Source: Enhydrobacter aerosaccus (lineage in GTDB: Bacteria > Pseudomonadota > Alphaproteobacteria > Reyranellales > Reyranellaceae). From it: a DNA stretch of 64,000 bases. Below, in pieces: positions 25,148 through 33,465 of the stretch (the first letter of the stretch is position 1; every line of letters starts with the position of its first letter). The position numbers and the translations under genes are program-made. The notes beneath the pieces are model-generated. The model made no database searches. It was not told the origin of the DNA and saw only the letters and a program-made list of their open reading frames with translations. The stretch is taken from contig CAIMEE010000525.1 in NCBI GenBank assembly GCA_903839865.1, forward strand, positions 1 through 64,000. Reading direction: 5' to 3'.

Positions 25148-25679
25148 GGTAGTCGACTTCCTCGGGCGTGCTGGTGCGGCCCAGGACCTCGTTGCGGTGC
25201 GGGAAGCGGCCGAAGCGGGCGACGACGTCGCGATGCTCGATCGCCGACTTGGTTTCCTTTTCATCGGCGACGGTGGTGAAGAGTGCGCAGGCGAGGTCCT
25301 GATCGGCGAGATTTTCGCTGTGGCCGAACGGCATGTAAAAGAACAGCCGCGCATCGGGCGGGAACGTCGCGGGATAGAAGCGGCCGAGCGCGAGGCGTGC
25401 GATTGCGATCGCCTTGGGATCGGTGGCGAAGGCCTGGGCGGTCTTGCGATGGATGTTCCGCGAAAACTGGTCGCACAGGATGATCAGCGCCAGCGCGCCG
25501 TCGGCCGAGTTGGCCCAAGGATCGAGCTCACCCGCGGCGGCCTTTTCCAGCAGCGCGCCGAACTTCGCCTTGATCTCGGCATCGAGCTCGGGCGTGCCCT
25601 TCCACCAGAGCTCCCGCGGCTTGCCGTAGCCGGGATCGGAGAGCGGCAGCAGCCAGAAGTCGAGGATGTCGCGGATCAC
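25119..25679 (-). CDS. DUF924 family protein
   Basis: A 186-residue alpha-helical cytoplasmic protein with the DUF924 landmarks ILDFWLLPL near the start, [38 protein letters not shown], and [20 protein letters not shown]. It has tetratricopeptide-like helices, but no biochemical role is known. The start is GTG at 25679, which shares GTGA with the sulfatase stop. Longer in-frame starts would overlap the sulfatase and lack homology. Its stop lies inside the 3' end of the macro-domain gene. Confidence 0.88.
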   Translation of the reverse strand: MIRDILDFWLLPLSDPGYGKPRELWWKGTPELDAEIKAKFGALLEKAAAGELDPWANSADGALALIILCDQFSRNIHRKTAQAFATDPKAIAIARLALGRFYPATFPPDARLFFYMPFGHSENLADQDLACALFTTVADEKETKSAIEHRDVVARFGRFPHRNEVLGRTSTPEEVDYLKNANRYGQ

Positions 25680-26977
25680 GGCATGTCCTTCTTGCCGTAG
25701 ACCAGCCGCACGCCCGCGTCGTCGGGGATCGGCGGCAGGGTGGCGTCCCATGCCTGCCAGGCGGCGCGCATCTCGGCCAACCGCTCAGGCTGGCGCTTGG
25801 CGAGGTTGGCGCGCTCGCGCTCGTCGGTCACGACGTCGAACAGATACTCGTGCTCGTCGACCTTGAGATACTTCCAGCGGCCGACGCGCATGGCGCGTTG
25901 CTCCTTGTGCTTCATGCGCCAGAACAGCGGCCGGTCGGTAACGGCACTCGGATCGGCGAGCTGCTTCACCAGCGAGAGACCGTCGCTCGGATAGTCGGGA
26001 TGCGGCTTGGTGCCCGCGGCCTCGAAGAAGGTCGGCACCCAGTCCATGGTGATGGCGAGTTGGTCGGTCGTCGTGCCGGCGGGCGTGCGCGCGGGCCAGC
26101 GCACCACGTAGGGCACGCGGATGCCGCCTTCCATCAGGTCCATCTTGCCGCCGACCAGCGGCCAGCTGTCGGAGAAGCGCTCGCCGCCGTTGTCGCTGGT
26201 GAAGACCACGATCGTGTCCTTGGCCAGCCCCTGGTCGTCGAGCGCGGCCAGAACCTTGCCGATGCCTTCGTCCATGTGATGGATCATGCGGCGGTAGACA
26301 TGGATGTTGCCGCCGTCGAGGTGATAGATCGGGTTGCCCTTGCCGAAGCCTTTCGCGAGCTCGCCGTCGTCGCGCGTCTCCCACGGCCAGTGCGGCGCCG
26401 TGTAGTGCAGGCTGAGCAGGAACGGCTTCTTGTCCTTGCCGCAGCGCGTGACGAACTCGGCCGCGCGCGTCGACAACAGGTCCGTGAGATAGCCGTCGCG
26501 GTTCACCTCGGTGCCGTTCTCGAACAGGTCGTGCACGCCGAAGCTGTCCTGGTGCGTGTGATAGTCGACGCCGCCGGACAGCGGGCCGAAATGCTCGTCG
26601 TAGCCGCTCGCCTGCGGGCTGAAGTGAGGCGGGAACCCCAGGTGCCACTTGCCGATCAGCGCGGTGCGATAGCCCGCCTCCTTGAGGCGCGAGGCGATCG
26701 TCGGATGCGACGGCGGCAGGCCCATCACCTTGTCGCCGCGCATCGCCGATCCGATCGGCTCCTCGGCCGCGCCGCGCAATCGGTACTGGTAACGCCCGGT
26801 CGCGAGCGCAAAGCGCGTCGGCGAGCACACCGAGGAGTTGGCGTAGCCGCGCGTGAAGCGCAGCCCTTGCGCCGCCATGCGGTCGATGTTGGGCGAGACG
26901 GGCGCGCGGCCGCCGTAGCAGCCGAGATCGGCGTAGCCAAGATCGTCGGCCAGGATGAAGATGAAATTTGTAGCCAT
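25676..26977 (-). CDS. Sulfatase (arylsulfatase family, Cys-type)
   Basis: A 433-residue sulfatase. The active-site motif CSPTR at 51-55 carries the cysteine that must be oxidised to formylglycine, and D11-D12 (FILADDLGYADLGC) are calcium ligands. GKWHLG, DEGIGKVL and VVFTSDNGGE are further family blocks. No signal peptide is visible: the protein begins directly with the first core strand, so it seems cytoplasmic. No formylglycine-generating enzyme is in the window. It overlaps the DUF924 start by 4 bp and is divergent from the cupin gene. Confidence 0.9.
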   Translation of the reverse strand: MATNFIFILADDLGYADLGCYGGRAPVSPNIDRMAAQGLRFTRGYANSSVCSPTRFALATGRYQYRLRGAAEEPIGSAMRGDKVMGLPPSHPTIASRLKEAGYRTALIGKWHLGFPPHFSPQASGYDEHFGPLSGGVDYHTHQDSFGVHDLFENGTEVNRDGYLTDLLSTRAAEFVTRCGKDKKPFLLSLHYTAPHWPWETRDDGELAKGFGKGNPIYHLDGGNIHVYRRMIHHMDEGIGKVLAALDDQGLAKDTIVVFTSDNGGERFSDSWPLVGGKMDLMEGGIRVPYVVRWPARTPAGTTTDQLAITMDWVPTFFEAAGTKPHPDYPSDGLSLVKQLADPSAVTDRPLFWRMKHKEQRAMRVGRWKYLKVDEHEYLFDVVTDERERANLAKRQPERLAEMRAAWQAWDATLPPIPDDAGVRLVYGKKDMP

Positions 26978-27025
26978 GCCGGGAGCGTGGCGTGCCTTGT
27001 GATGAAGCGCAACAGGGAGGAGAAG

Positions 27026-27442
27026 TTGGTTCCTGTTCTCGATATCGACGCCGAGCTTGCCAGGCTGACGCGCTTTGCCCGCACGCCTGACAGCCCGGAG
27101 GCCGACCGCCGCAAGGGGTTGGGCTCGATCGCGCCCTATCGCGACGGCGGCATCTTCGCCAGCAAGTTCACCGGCTCGGGCGGATGGGAGCGGCATCCCA
27201 AGGGTGACGAGATCGTCTACATCCTCGAGGGATCGACGATGCTGCACCTGATGACCGACGCCGGGCCGGAGGATCACGCGTTGCGCGCGGGCATGATGAT
27301 GGTCGTGCCGCAGGGCGTCTGGCACCGTTTCGAATCGAAGGAGGGCGTCACGCTGATGGCGGTCACGCCCCAGCCGACCGAACACCCGGCGGTCGATGTC
27401 GCTGACCCGCGTCCCCTCACGCAGAAGGACATGAAGGCATGA
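27026..27442 (+). CDS. Cupin-domain protein
   Basis: A 138-residue single-cupin protein with the two cupin blocks (GWERHPKGDEIVYILEG and MMMVVPQGVWHRFES). The start is taken as TTG at 27026 because GGGAGG lies 5 nt upstream; the in-frame ATG at 27002 has no ribosome site and would add eight polar residues. It is divergent from the sulfatase gene and overlaps the DUF1330 gene by 4 bp. Its metal-dependent role, if any, is unknown. Confidence 0.82.
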   Translation: MVPVLDIDAELARLTRFARTPDSPEADRRKGLGSIAPYRDGGIFASKFTGSGGWERHPKGDEIVYILEGSTMLHLMTDAGPEDHALRAGMMMVVPQGVWHRFESKEGVTLMAVTPQPTEHPAVDVADPRPLTQKDMKA

Positions 27443-27822
27443 ACAGGCATCTCTTCCGCGCGGCTCTGCTGCTGGCCGGCGTCGCGATCGGCGCGCTGTC
27501 GCAACAGGTGCTGCACGCCCAAGCCAAACCGCCCGCCTATGTGATCGGCGAGATCGACATCCGCGATGCCGCCGGTCTCGACAAGGAATATGTGCCGCCC
27601 GCCGCCAAGGCCGTGATCGACGGCGGCGGCAAGTATCTCGCGCGCGGCGACACGGGCGTGGCGTTCTACGGCGCGCCGCCCAGGCGGCTGGCGATCATGC
27701 AGTTCGAGAACGTGGAGAAGGCGGAGGCTGCGTTCCGCTCGAAGGCCTACACCGACGCCAAGCTGCTGGGCGACAAGTACGCCACCTTCCGCGTCTACGC
27801 GATCGAGGGATTGCCGCAATAA
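27439..27822 (+). CDS. Exported DUF1330 family protein
   Basis: A 127-residue protein. An N-terminal signal or membrane anchor (RAALLLAGVAIGALSQQVLHA) precedes a DUF1330 ferredoxin-like alpha/beta domain with YVIGEIDIRDAAGLDKEY and RRLAIMQFENVEKAEAAF. DUF1330 proteins are dimeric and of unknown function; most are cytoplasmic, so the signal segment is notable. It begins within the stop of the cupin gene and is followed by a dispersed palindromic repeat. Confidence 0.85.
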   Translation: MNRHLFRAALLLAGVAIGALSQQVLHAQAKPPAYVIGEIDIRDAAGLDKEYVPPAAKAVIDGGGKYLARGDTGVAFYGAPPRRLAIMQFENVEKAEAAFRSKAYTDAKLLGDKYATFRVYAIEGLPQ

Positions 27823-27826
27823 AGAT

Positions 27827-27910
27827 GAAGGATCCCTCACTTCGTTCGGGATGACAGGGTGCGCTCGTCACGCTGCCCTTTGTCATCCCGAGCGGAGCGA
27901 GGGATCTTTC
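27827..27910. repeat. Long interspersed palindrome (TGTCATCCCGAGCG type)
   Basis: Left arm 27827-27856 is the near-perfect complement of 27881-27910 across a 24-nt spacer. Core TCATCCCGAGCGGAGCGAGGGAT recurs in 36686-36758 and, degenerately, at 2791-2840. Placed between convergent genes, it could serve as a bidirectional transcript end, but its sequence conservation points to a dispersed family. Confidence 0.75.
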
Positions 27911-27912
27911 CC

Positions 27913-28875
27913 TTACGGCTGCGCCAGCATGTTCACGCGCTTTAGGTTCGCGCGTTCGATCTTGTCCTGCTCGCGCGCGGCTTTGTCGTAGGCGGCGGTG
28001 TCGAGATAGAGCGTCGGCATGTTGTAGGTCGCCATCACCGCCTGGACCTCGGGCGAGAACAGCGCGTCCTTCATGGCGTCATGCAAGGTCTTCACGATCG
28101 CCGGGTCCATGCCCTTGGGGCCGCACACGCCGTAGGGCGAGTTCACGACCAGATCGATGCCGGCCTCGGTGAGCGTGCGCACGTCGGGGAACAGCGGCAT
28201 GCGGCGCGAGCCCCACACCACCAGCAACTTGAACTTGCCGCTTTGCACCAGCGGGATCCAGCCGCTCGCGTCGGCGATGGCGTCGATCTGGCTGCCGAGC
28301 AGGCCGTTGTAGAGGTCGCCGCCGCCCTTGTAGGGCACGTGGGTCATCTCGACGCCCAGCCGTTGTTGAAGGTCGACCATCACCAGGTTCTGGATCGAGG
28401 CCTGGCCGAACGTGCCGTAGGTCAGCTTGCCGGGCTTGGCCTTGGCCTCGGCGATGAACTCCTCGAACGTCTTCCACGGCGCATCGGCGCGCACGACGAT
28501 GCCGTGCACCGAGCCCGAGAGCTGGATGATGAAGGTGAAGTCCGCGAGCGGATCGTACGGCGGCTTGTCGGCCATCATGGCGGCGCGGAACGTGCCGGTG
28601 TGGATCTGGCCCAGCGTGTAGCCGTCGGGCTTGGCATCCTTCAGCGCCACGCCGCTCAGCGAGGCGTTGGCGCCGGGCTTGTTGTCGGGAACCATCGACT
28701 GGCCCAGCCGCTTGCCGGTCTGCTCGGCCATCACGCGCAGGAAGGCGTCGGCGGAAGCACCGGGCGGCCACGGGATCACCAGCTTGATCGGCCGGTTGGG
28801 AAAGCCGCCGCTCTGCGCGTGCGCGATCGAGGGCACGGCGAGCGCAGACAGAAGAAGAGTACGGCGTGCGATCAC
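27913..28875 (-). CDS. Tripartite tricarboxylate transporter receptor, TctC/Bug family
   Basis: A 320-residue periplasmic solute-binding protein. A signal peptide (ARRTLLLSALAVPSIAHA) precedes the Bug fold: RPIKLVIPWPPGASADAFLR, DNKPGANASLSG, KPDGYTLGQI, HVPYKGGGDLYNGLLG. GTG at 28875 overlaps the GST stop (GTGA), which fixes the start. No TctA/TctB membrane genes lie nearby, typical of orphan Bug receptors that are abundant in such genomes. The ligand is probably a small carboxylate. Confidence 0.92.
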   Translation of the reverse strand: MIARRTLLLSALAVPSIAHAQSGGFPNRPIKLVIPWPPGASADAFLRVMAEQTGKRLGQSMVPDNKPGANASLSGVALKDAKPDGYTLGQIHTGTFRAAMMADKPPYDPLADFTFIIQLSGSVHGIVVRADAPWKTFEEFIAEAKAKPGKLTYGTFGQASIQNLVMVDLQQRLGVEMTHVPYKGGGDLYNGLLGSQIDAIADASGWIPLVQSGKFKLLVVWGSRRMPLFPDVRTLTEAGIDLVVNSPYGVCGPKGMDPAIVKTLHDAMKDALFSPEVQAVMATYNMPTLYLDTAAYDKAAREQDKIERANLKRVNMLAQP

Positions 28876-29543
28876 TTGTCCATCTCCGCGCTGGCGATCA
28901 ACCATGGCTCGTTCCTGGCGGCGTCGACCCACTCCTTCATCGGAGCGTAGCCCATCACCGCCGTGCAGTAGGCCTCGGCGTCGCTGTCGAGCTGCACGCC
29001 GTAGGTGCGCAAGCGCGTCACCACCGGGGCGAACATCGCATCGGCCGTCCCGAAGGTGCCGAACAGGAAGCCGTCGTCCTTGGGGAAGGCGCCGCCGAAG
29101 CGCTTGCGGCAGTCGCGCCACAGGCCGGTGATGCGCTCGATGTCGGCGCGCACCGCGGGCGTCATGCCCTTGCCCGGATAGGACGAGCGGATGTTCATCG
29201 GCATGTTCTGGCGCAGCTCGGCGAAGCCCGCATGCATTTCGGCCGAGATCGACCGCGCGTGCGCCCGGGCCGACTGCGACGACGGCCACAGGATCGCCTC
29301 GGGCTTGAGATCGTTGAGATATTCCGCGATCGCCAGCGACTCCCAGATCGCGAGGCCCTTGTGCACCAGCACCGGCACCTTGCCGGCGGGCGAGTGCTTC
29401 TTGATCGACGTCGCCGTGTCCGGCAGGTCGAGCGGGATCATGATCTCGTCGAACTCAATTCCTGCCGCCTTGGCCATCAGCCAGCCGCGCAACGACCAGG
29501 AAGAGTAGTTCTTGTTGCCGATCACCAGCGTGAATTCGGCCAT
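28872..29543 (-). CDS. Glutathione S-transferase family protein
   Basis: A 223-residue cytoplasmic protein. The thioredoxin-like N-terminus reads LVIGNKNYSSWSLRGWLMAK, with KVPVLVHKGLAIWESLAIAEYL as the glutathione-site segment. The C-terminal helical domain is present. The Ser-Ser-Trp-Ser-Leu-Arg segment is common in bacterial isomerase-like or detoxifying GSTs. Substrate unknown. It heads a two-gene leftward unit with the Bug receptor and is divergent from the aminopeptidase gene. Confidence 0.9.
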   Translation of the reverse strand: MAEFTLVIGNKNYSSWSLRGWLMAKAAGIEFDEIMIPLDLPDTATSIKKHSPAGKVPVLVHKGLAIWESLAIAEYLNDLKPEAILWPSSQSARAHARSISAEMHAGFAELRQNMPMNIRSSYPGKGMTPAVRADIERITGLWRDCRKRFGGAFPKDDGFLFGTFGTADAMFAPVVTRLRTYGVQLDSDAEAYCTAVMGYAPMKEWVDAARNEPWLIASAEMDK

Positions 29544-29631
29544 GCATACCCCTCATAGGACTGTTGCCTTGCCAGGATGGCACTTTGCCCGGCAATCTTG
29601 CCTCTTGCACTACAGTTTGGTGAGCCTGTCC

Positions 29632-31008
29632 ATGTCGTTGCCCTTTGTCGACCGTTCTTCTTCTTCGCTTCCCGTGCAGTTTGTGCTCCAGCCGAAGTGG
29701 CGGACGTGGCTGAAGGACCAGAGCGCGGCGCAGCGCGGCTGGATCGAATCGACAGGTGTGTCGGGCAATGCGGGCGATCTTGTCATCCTGCCCGGCCGCG
29801 ACGGCAAGGCCGCCGGTGCCGTGCTGGTGATCTCCGCCAGGCCCTCGTTGTGGGACTTCGGTGCGCTGGGAACCAAGCTGCCCGCCGGCACGTGGAAGCT
29901 CGGTGACACCGCGCCGGTCTCCGCGACCGATGCCGCCGTCGCGATCGGCCTCGGCCTGTGGACGTTCGAACGCTACAAGGGAAAGAAGAGCAAGCCGTCG
30001 GCCAAGTTCCTGTGGCCGGCCGGTGCCGACAAGACCCGCGCGACCGCGATGATCGAAGCGATCTCGATGGCGCGCAATCTCATCACCACGCCGTCGTCCG
30101 ACATGGGCCCGGCCGATCTCGCCGCTGCCGCGCAGGAGATGGCGAAGAAGTTCAAGGCGAAGATCTCCGTCATCGTGGGCGACGACCTTCTCAAGAAGAA
30201 CTACCCGACAATCCATGCCGTGGGCCGCGCCAGCGTGCGTGCGCCGCGCCTGATCGATCTCACCTGGGGCAACCCGAAGGATCCCAAGGTGACGCTGGTC
30301 GGCAAGGGCGTGTGCTTCGACACCGGCGGCCTCGATCTCAAGCCCGCGTCGGGCATGCTCAACATGAAGAAGGACATGGGCGGCGCCGCCACCGTGATGG
30401 CCGTGGCCGCGATGGTGATGGCGTGCAAGCTGCCGGTGCGCCTGCGCCTGCTCGTGCCCGCGGTCGAGAACAGCGTGGCGGGCAACGCCTTCCGCCCGCT
30501 CGACGTGATCACGACGCGGGCCGGCATCACGGTCGAAGTCGGCAACACCGACGCCGAAGGCCGCCTGATCCTGTGCGATGCGTTGACCGAAGGCGCGTCG
30601 GAGAAGCCCAGCATGATGGTCGACTGCGCCACGCTGACGGGCGCTGCGCGCGTGTCGCTCGGCCCCGACCTGCCGGCGCTGTTCTGCAACGACGACACGC
30701 TGGCCGACGGGCTGATCGCGACCGGCACCGAGGTCGCCGACCCGATGTGGCGCATGCCGCTCTACCAGCCCTATCGCTCGATGTACGCCAGCAAGGTGGC
30801 CGACGTGAACAACGTGGCGACCAGCCCGTTCGGCGGCGCCATCATCGCGGCACTTTATCTGCAGGAATTCGTGCCCGACGACGTGCCGTGGGCGCATTTC
30901 GACATGATGGGCTGGAACAATGCGTCGCGCCCGGGCCGCCCGGAAGGCGGCGAGGCCCAGACCGCCCGTGCTATCTTCACGACCATCGAAAAGAGGGTGA
31001 CCCGATGA
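29632..31008 (+). CDS. Leucyl aminopeptidase family protein (peptidase M17)
   Basis: A 458-residue two-metal aminopeptidase acting in the cytoplasm. The family signature NTDAEGRL is intact, and metal or catalytic residues are seen in LVGKGVCFDTGGLDLKP and MKKDMGGAATVMA. ATG at 29632 gives a normal length; an in-frame GTG 12 bp upstream and longer extensions are less convincing. It overlaps the following cupin gene by 4 bp, suggesting co-expression. Confidence 0.92.
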   Translation: MSLPFVDRSSSSLPVQFVLQPKWRTWLKDQSAAQRGWIESTGVSGNAGDLVILPGRDGKAAGAVLVISARPSLWDFGALGTKLPAGTWKLGDTAPVSATDAAVAIGLGLWTFERYKGKKSKPSAKFLWPAGADKTRATAMIEAISMARNLITTPSSDMGPADLAAAAQEMAKKFKAKISVIVGDDLLKKNYPTIHAVGRASVRAPRLIDLTWGNPKDPKVTLVGKGVCFDTGGLDLKPASGMLNMKKDMGGAATVMAVAAMVMACKLPVRLRLLVPAVENSVAGNAFRPLDVITTRAGITVEVGNTDAEGRLILCDALTEGASEKPSMMVDCATLTGAARVSLGPDLPALFCNDDTLADGLIATGTEVADPMWRMPLYQPYRSMYASKVADVNNVATSPFGGAIIAALYLQEFVPDDVPWAHFDMMGWNNASRPGRPEGGEAQTARAIFTTIEKRVTR

Positions 31009-31529
31009 CAACTGCAACGCTCGACAAGCCGTACACGCTCGAAGCACTCGCCTCCGACATCAAGGCCGCGCTCAAGGCCGATCCCGGCCGCGGCGGCAAG
31101 GAAGCCGTGTGCAAGCTCGTCTCGAAGGTGCTGCTCGACAAGGCGTTCGTGGCCAAGCACCTCACGCCCGAGCAGTGCAAGCCCCGCAAGGTGCTTTATG
31201 AAGATGCCGAGACAGGCTTCTGCATCTGTGGCCACGTCTACATGAAGCCCGCCAAGGGCGAGCCGCACGATCACGGCTCGAGCTGGGCGATCTATGGCCT
31301 GGCCGAAGGCGACACCGAGATGGTCGACTGGGAGATCGTGAAGAAGGCCGAGGGCGACCAGCCCAACCTGGTGAAGGCGGTGCGCTCCTACACGCTGAAG
31401 CCCGGCGACTCGCACTTCTACGATGTCCACGACATCCACTCGCCCAACCGCGAGACCGTGACCAAGCTTGTCCGAATCGAAGGCGCCAACCTCGACCGCA
31501 TCAAGCGCTCGAACATCAAGGCGGCGTAA
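31005..31529 (+). CDS. Cupin-fold protein, cysteine-dioxygenase-like
   Basis: A 174-residue protein with a cupin metal motif H88-x-H90 in GEPHDHGSSWAIYG, an acidic continuation GDTEMVDWE, and a later histidine pair near 142-145 (VHDIHSP). This arrangement resembles the cysteine dioxygenase/thiol dioxygenase superfamily, which oxidises thiols with iron and oxygen. It begins in the stop of the aminopeptidase gene (ATGA), so its substrate may come from peptide or glutathione breakdown. The exact activity is not established. Confidence 0.75.
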   Translation: MTTATLDKPYTLEALASDIKAALKADPGRGGKEAVCKLVSKVLLDKAFVAKHLTPEQCKPRKVLYEDAETGFCICGHVYMKPAKGEPHDHGSSWAIYGLAEGDTEMVDWEIVKKAEGDQPNLVKAVRSYTLKPGDSHFYDVHDIHSPNRETVTKLVRIEGANLDRIKRSNIKAA

Positions 31530-31540
31530 GCACGTCACCT

Positions 31541-31580
31541 GTCTCAGCGTCTCATTCCCCAGGGCGTGAGACGGTGAGAC
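31541..31580. repeat. 40-bp inverted repeat, copy 1 of 4
   Basis: 15-bp arms (GTCTCAGCGTCTCAT and GTGAGACGGTGAGAC, two mismatches) around a 10-nt loop with a CCCAGGG core. Read on the minus strand, its loop nearly matches copy 2, so this copy is inverted relative to it. It lies 11 bp after the cupin stop. Confidence 0.85.
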
Positions 31581-31596
31581 GGAAAGTGGTCGTTCG

Positions 31597-31694
31597 CATC
31601 CTTCGAGACGGCCCTGCGGGCCTCCTCAGGATGAGGATTTTGTTGCTCGATCCACCCAAAACCTCACCCTGAGGAGCGAGCGTCTCGAAGGGTG
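31597..31694. repeat. Long imperfect palindrome (CATCCTTCGAGACG type)
   Basis: Outer arms CATCCTTCGAGACG (from 31597) and CGTCTCGAAGGGTG (to 31694), with inner CTCCTCAGGATGAGG / CCTCACCCTGAGGAG arms and a central unpaired region. Its sequence differs from the 40-bp repeats 16 bp away. Palindromes of this type are common between genes in alphaproteobacteria. Confidence 0.7.
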
Positions 31695-31724
31695 GGCAAC
31701 GGGTGACACAACCCGGAGACACCC

Positions 31725-32420
31725 ATGACCTTCGCCATTTCCGCGCGCTGCCCCGACACCGGGAAATTCGGCGTCGCGATCTCGACGCGGCCGATGGCGG
31801 TGGGGGCGCGCTGTCCGTTCATCGCGCCCGGCGTCGGCGTGGTCGTGACCATGGCCTACACCGATCCGCGGCTGGGACTGCTCGGCCGCCGGCTGCTGGG
31901 GCTCGGCTACTCGGCGCAGAAGGTGCTCGACGAGATGGCCAGCAGCGACCCGAACGTCGAGTACCGCCAGCTCTCGGTGATCGACCGCGATGGCAATGCG
32001 GTGGCGCGCACGGGCCAGCAGAACAAGGACTGGTCCGGCGCCTGCATCGAGCGGAACCTCGTCGCCATGGGCAACGGCCTCGTCTCCGAGCGCACGGCGT
32101 CGGCCATGTTCGACACCTATCGCCGCGCGAGCGATGCCGCCTTCGAGGAACGGCTGATGCGCGCGCTCGAGGCCGGGCGCGACGCGGGCGGCCAGCATGG
32201 CGGCCAGCACTCGGCCAACCTCATCGTCTATTCGAAGCAGGAGTACGCCCTGGTCGACCTGCGCGTCGACGAGCATGCCGAGCCGATCGGCGAGTTGCGC
32301 CGCCTGCACGATCTCTACGCGCCGCAAGCGGTGTACTACGAGCTCCGCCCCTGGCAGCCCGCCGTCATGGGCTCCGAGGCCGAATGGGCCGCGGCACAAG
32401 CCCAGCGCCGCAAACCCTAG
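31725..32420 (+). CDS. DUF1028 family protein (Ntn-hydrolase-like)
   Basis: A 231-residue protein matching DUF1028: MTFAISARCPDTGKFGVAIST at the N-terminus, VVVTMAYTDPRLGLLG, LDEMASSDPNVEYRQLSVID, and AGGQHGGQHSANLIVY. The family is thought to share the Ntn-hydrolase fold, with an N-terminal domain and often a peptidoglycan-binding tail, which is absent here. Function is unknown. The gene stands alone between palindromic repeats. No signal peptide is visible. Confidence 0.87.
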   Translation: MTFAISARCPDTGKFGVAISTRPMAVGARCPFIAPGVGVVVTMAYTDPRLGLLGRRLLGLGYSAQKVLDEMASSDPNVEYRQLSVIDRDGNAVARTGQQNKDWSGACIERNLVAMGNGLVSERTASAMFDTYRRASDAAFEERLMRALEAGRDAGGQHGGQHSANLIVYSKQEYALVDLRVDEHAEPIGELRRLHDLYAPQAVYYELRPWQPAVMGSEAEWAAAQAQRRKP

Positions 32421-32433
32421 GTCGTCCTGGCCG

Positions 32434-32691
32434 TCAGTTGCCCTTCACGTCCGTGGAGGGTCGGGCGACGCCGTTGGGATTGTTGGGATCGGCGTTGAGG
32501 CCGGTGCGGCTGTCGATCGGCTTGTTGTCGGAATTGCGCAGCGGCGCCTTCGACTCCAGGGCGCGTGCTGCGTCGTTCGAGGCCGGCGCACGGGCGCCGG
32601 GCACGGGCTCGTCGGCCGCGTAGACGGACGGCGTGCAGAACGCCAACAGGCTGAGGCCGGCGAGGGCGGCGGCGGTGCGGATGGGGATCAT
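32434..32691 (-). CDS. Small secreted protein of unknown function
   Basis: An 85-residue protein with a clear Sec signal (MIPIRTAAALAGLSLLAFC, then TPSVYAADE) and a short polar, disordered mature part rich in Asn, Asp, Pro and Ala (NSDNKPIDS, NADPNNPNG). A cysteine at position 19 is not in a convincing lipobox. AAGGAG lies 5-6 nt before ATG 32691, supporting translation. It is convergent with the DUF1028 gene. No family is recognised. Confidence 0.65.
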   Translation of the reverse strand: MIPIRTAAALAGLSLLAFCTPSVYAADEPVPGARAPASNDAARALESKAPLRNSDNKPIDSRTGLNADPNNPNGVARPSTDVKGN

Positions 32692-32765
32692 GACGGACTC
32701 CTTCAAAAGGGTGTCTGGCAAAGCTGTCCGGTTAACGCCCCCCCCGACGGACCCACGTTGCCCCT

Positions 32766-32805
32766 GTCTCACCGTCTCACGCCCTGGGAATTGAGACGGT
32801 GAGAC
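32766..32805. repeat. 40-bp inverted repeat, copy 2 of 4
   Basis: GTCTCACCGTCTCAC, 10-nt loop GCCCTGGGAA, TTGAGACGGTGAGAC; one mismatch between arms. It is upstream of the ATPase module, which starts 140 bp later. A small separate hairpin AAACGCA/TGCGTTT follows at 32868-32889. Confidence 0.88.
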
Positions 32806-32945
32806 GCCAGATTCTCTCCTGCGGGAGCCCTCACAGGGCCTGAGTCGGCCCGAGTCTGTCGCACCTAAAACGCACGCCCGCCTGCGTTTCAGCTCCAGTA
32901 ACGACCGTAATGGGTGATTCGGGCGAACGCTCGTAGAACCGTACG

Positions 32946-33464
32946 ATGTCGTTGAACGACGAAATGATACGTGCGTCCCGGTTCGTCCGAGATCCGCGAG
33001 TGGGCGGGCTGTTGGCGAGCCTGGGCCTCACCCAGGGGCCGCCGTTCGGCATCGACTGGGTCGCCTTCCACGGCGTCACCTACGAGCCGGTGCAGGACGG
33101 CGGCGACGCCTGCCTGATCGTGCCGGTGTTCGAGGACGGCTGCCTGGTCGATCTCGCGGCGTGTGCCTATCGCGGCCGCCGGATCGCCACGCGGCGGCAC
33201 GTCGGCCTGGCCTTGGGCGAGAGGTTCATCGCCCGGGCCGTAGCGAAGCAGGCACGGCTGCGGTTGTTCGCCGATCCGTGGCGCTGGGTGAGGGCGGGCC
33301 GTCGCGGCGCCGTCGTCCTCGACTGGAGCCGAGCCGCGCTCGTGTTCGACGGCATCCACGAGGTCGACTGCGACGACGCTTCGCTCGCCCGCCGCGTCCA
33401 CGCCACCACGCGGCGCATGGCCGACCCGCCGCGTCTCTTCATTCCCAACCGGAGGACTCACTGA
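32946..33464 (+). CDS. Unrecognised protein, partner of the downstream RecA-like ATPase
   Basis: A 172-residue, Arg- and Asp-rich protein with no signal peptide or membrane segment. Visible segments are LIVPVFEDGCLVDLAACAYRG, RIATRRHVGLALGE, and DPWRWVRAGRRGAVVLDWSR. Strands alternating with basic loops suggest a nucleic-acid-related alpha/beta domain, and I have a vague impression of phage or plasmid replication accessory proteins; neither is proven. It ends 1 nt before the ATPase ATG, so the two are a unit. The pair is bracketed by copies 2 and 3 of the 40-bp repeat. Confidence 0.7.
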   Translation: MSLNDEMIRASRFVRDPRVGGLLASLGLTQGPPFGIDWVAFHGVTYEPVQDGGDACLIVPVFEDGCLVDLAACAYRGRRIATRRHVGLALGERFIARAVAKQARLRLFADPWRWVRAGRRGAVVLDWSRAALVFDGIHEVDCDDASLARRVHATTRRMADPPRLFIPNRRTH

Positions 33465-33465
33465 C

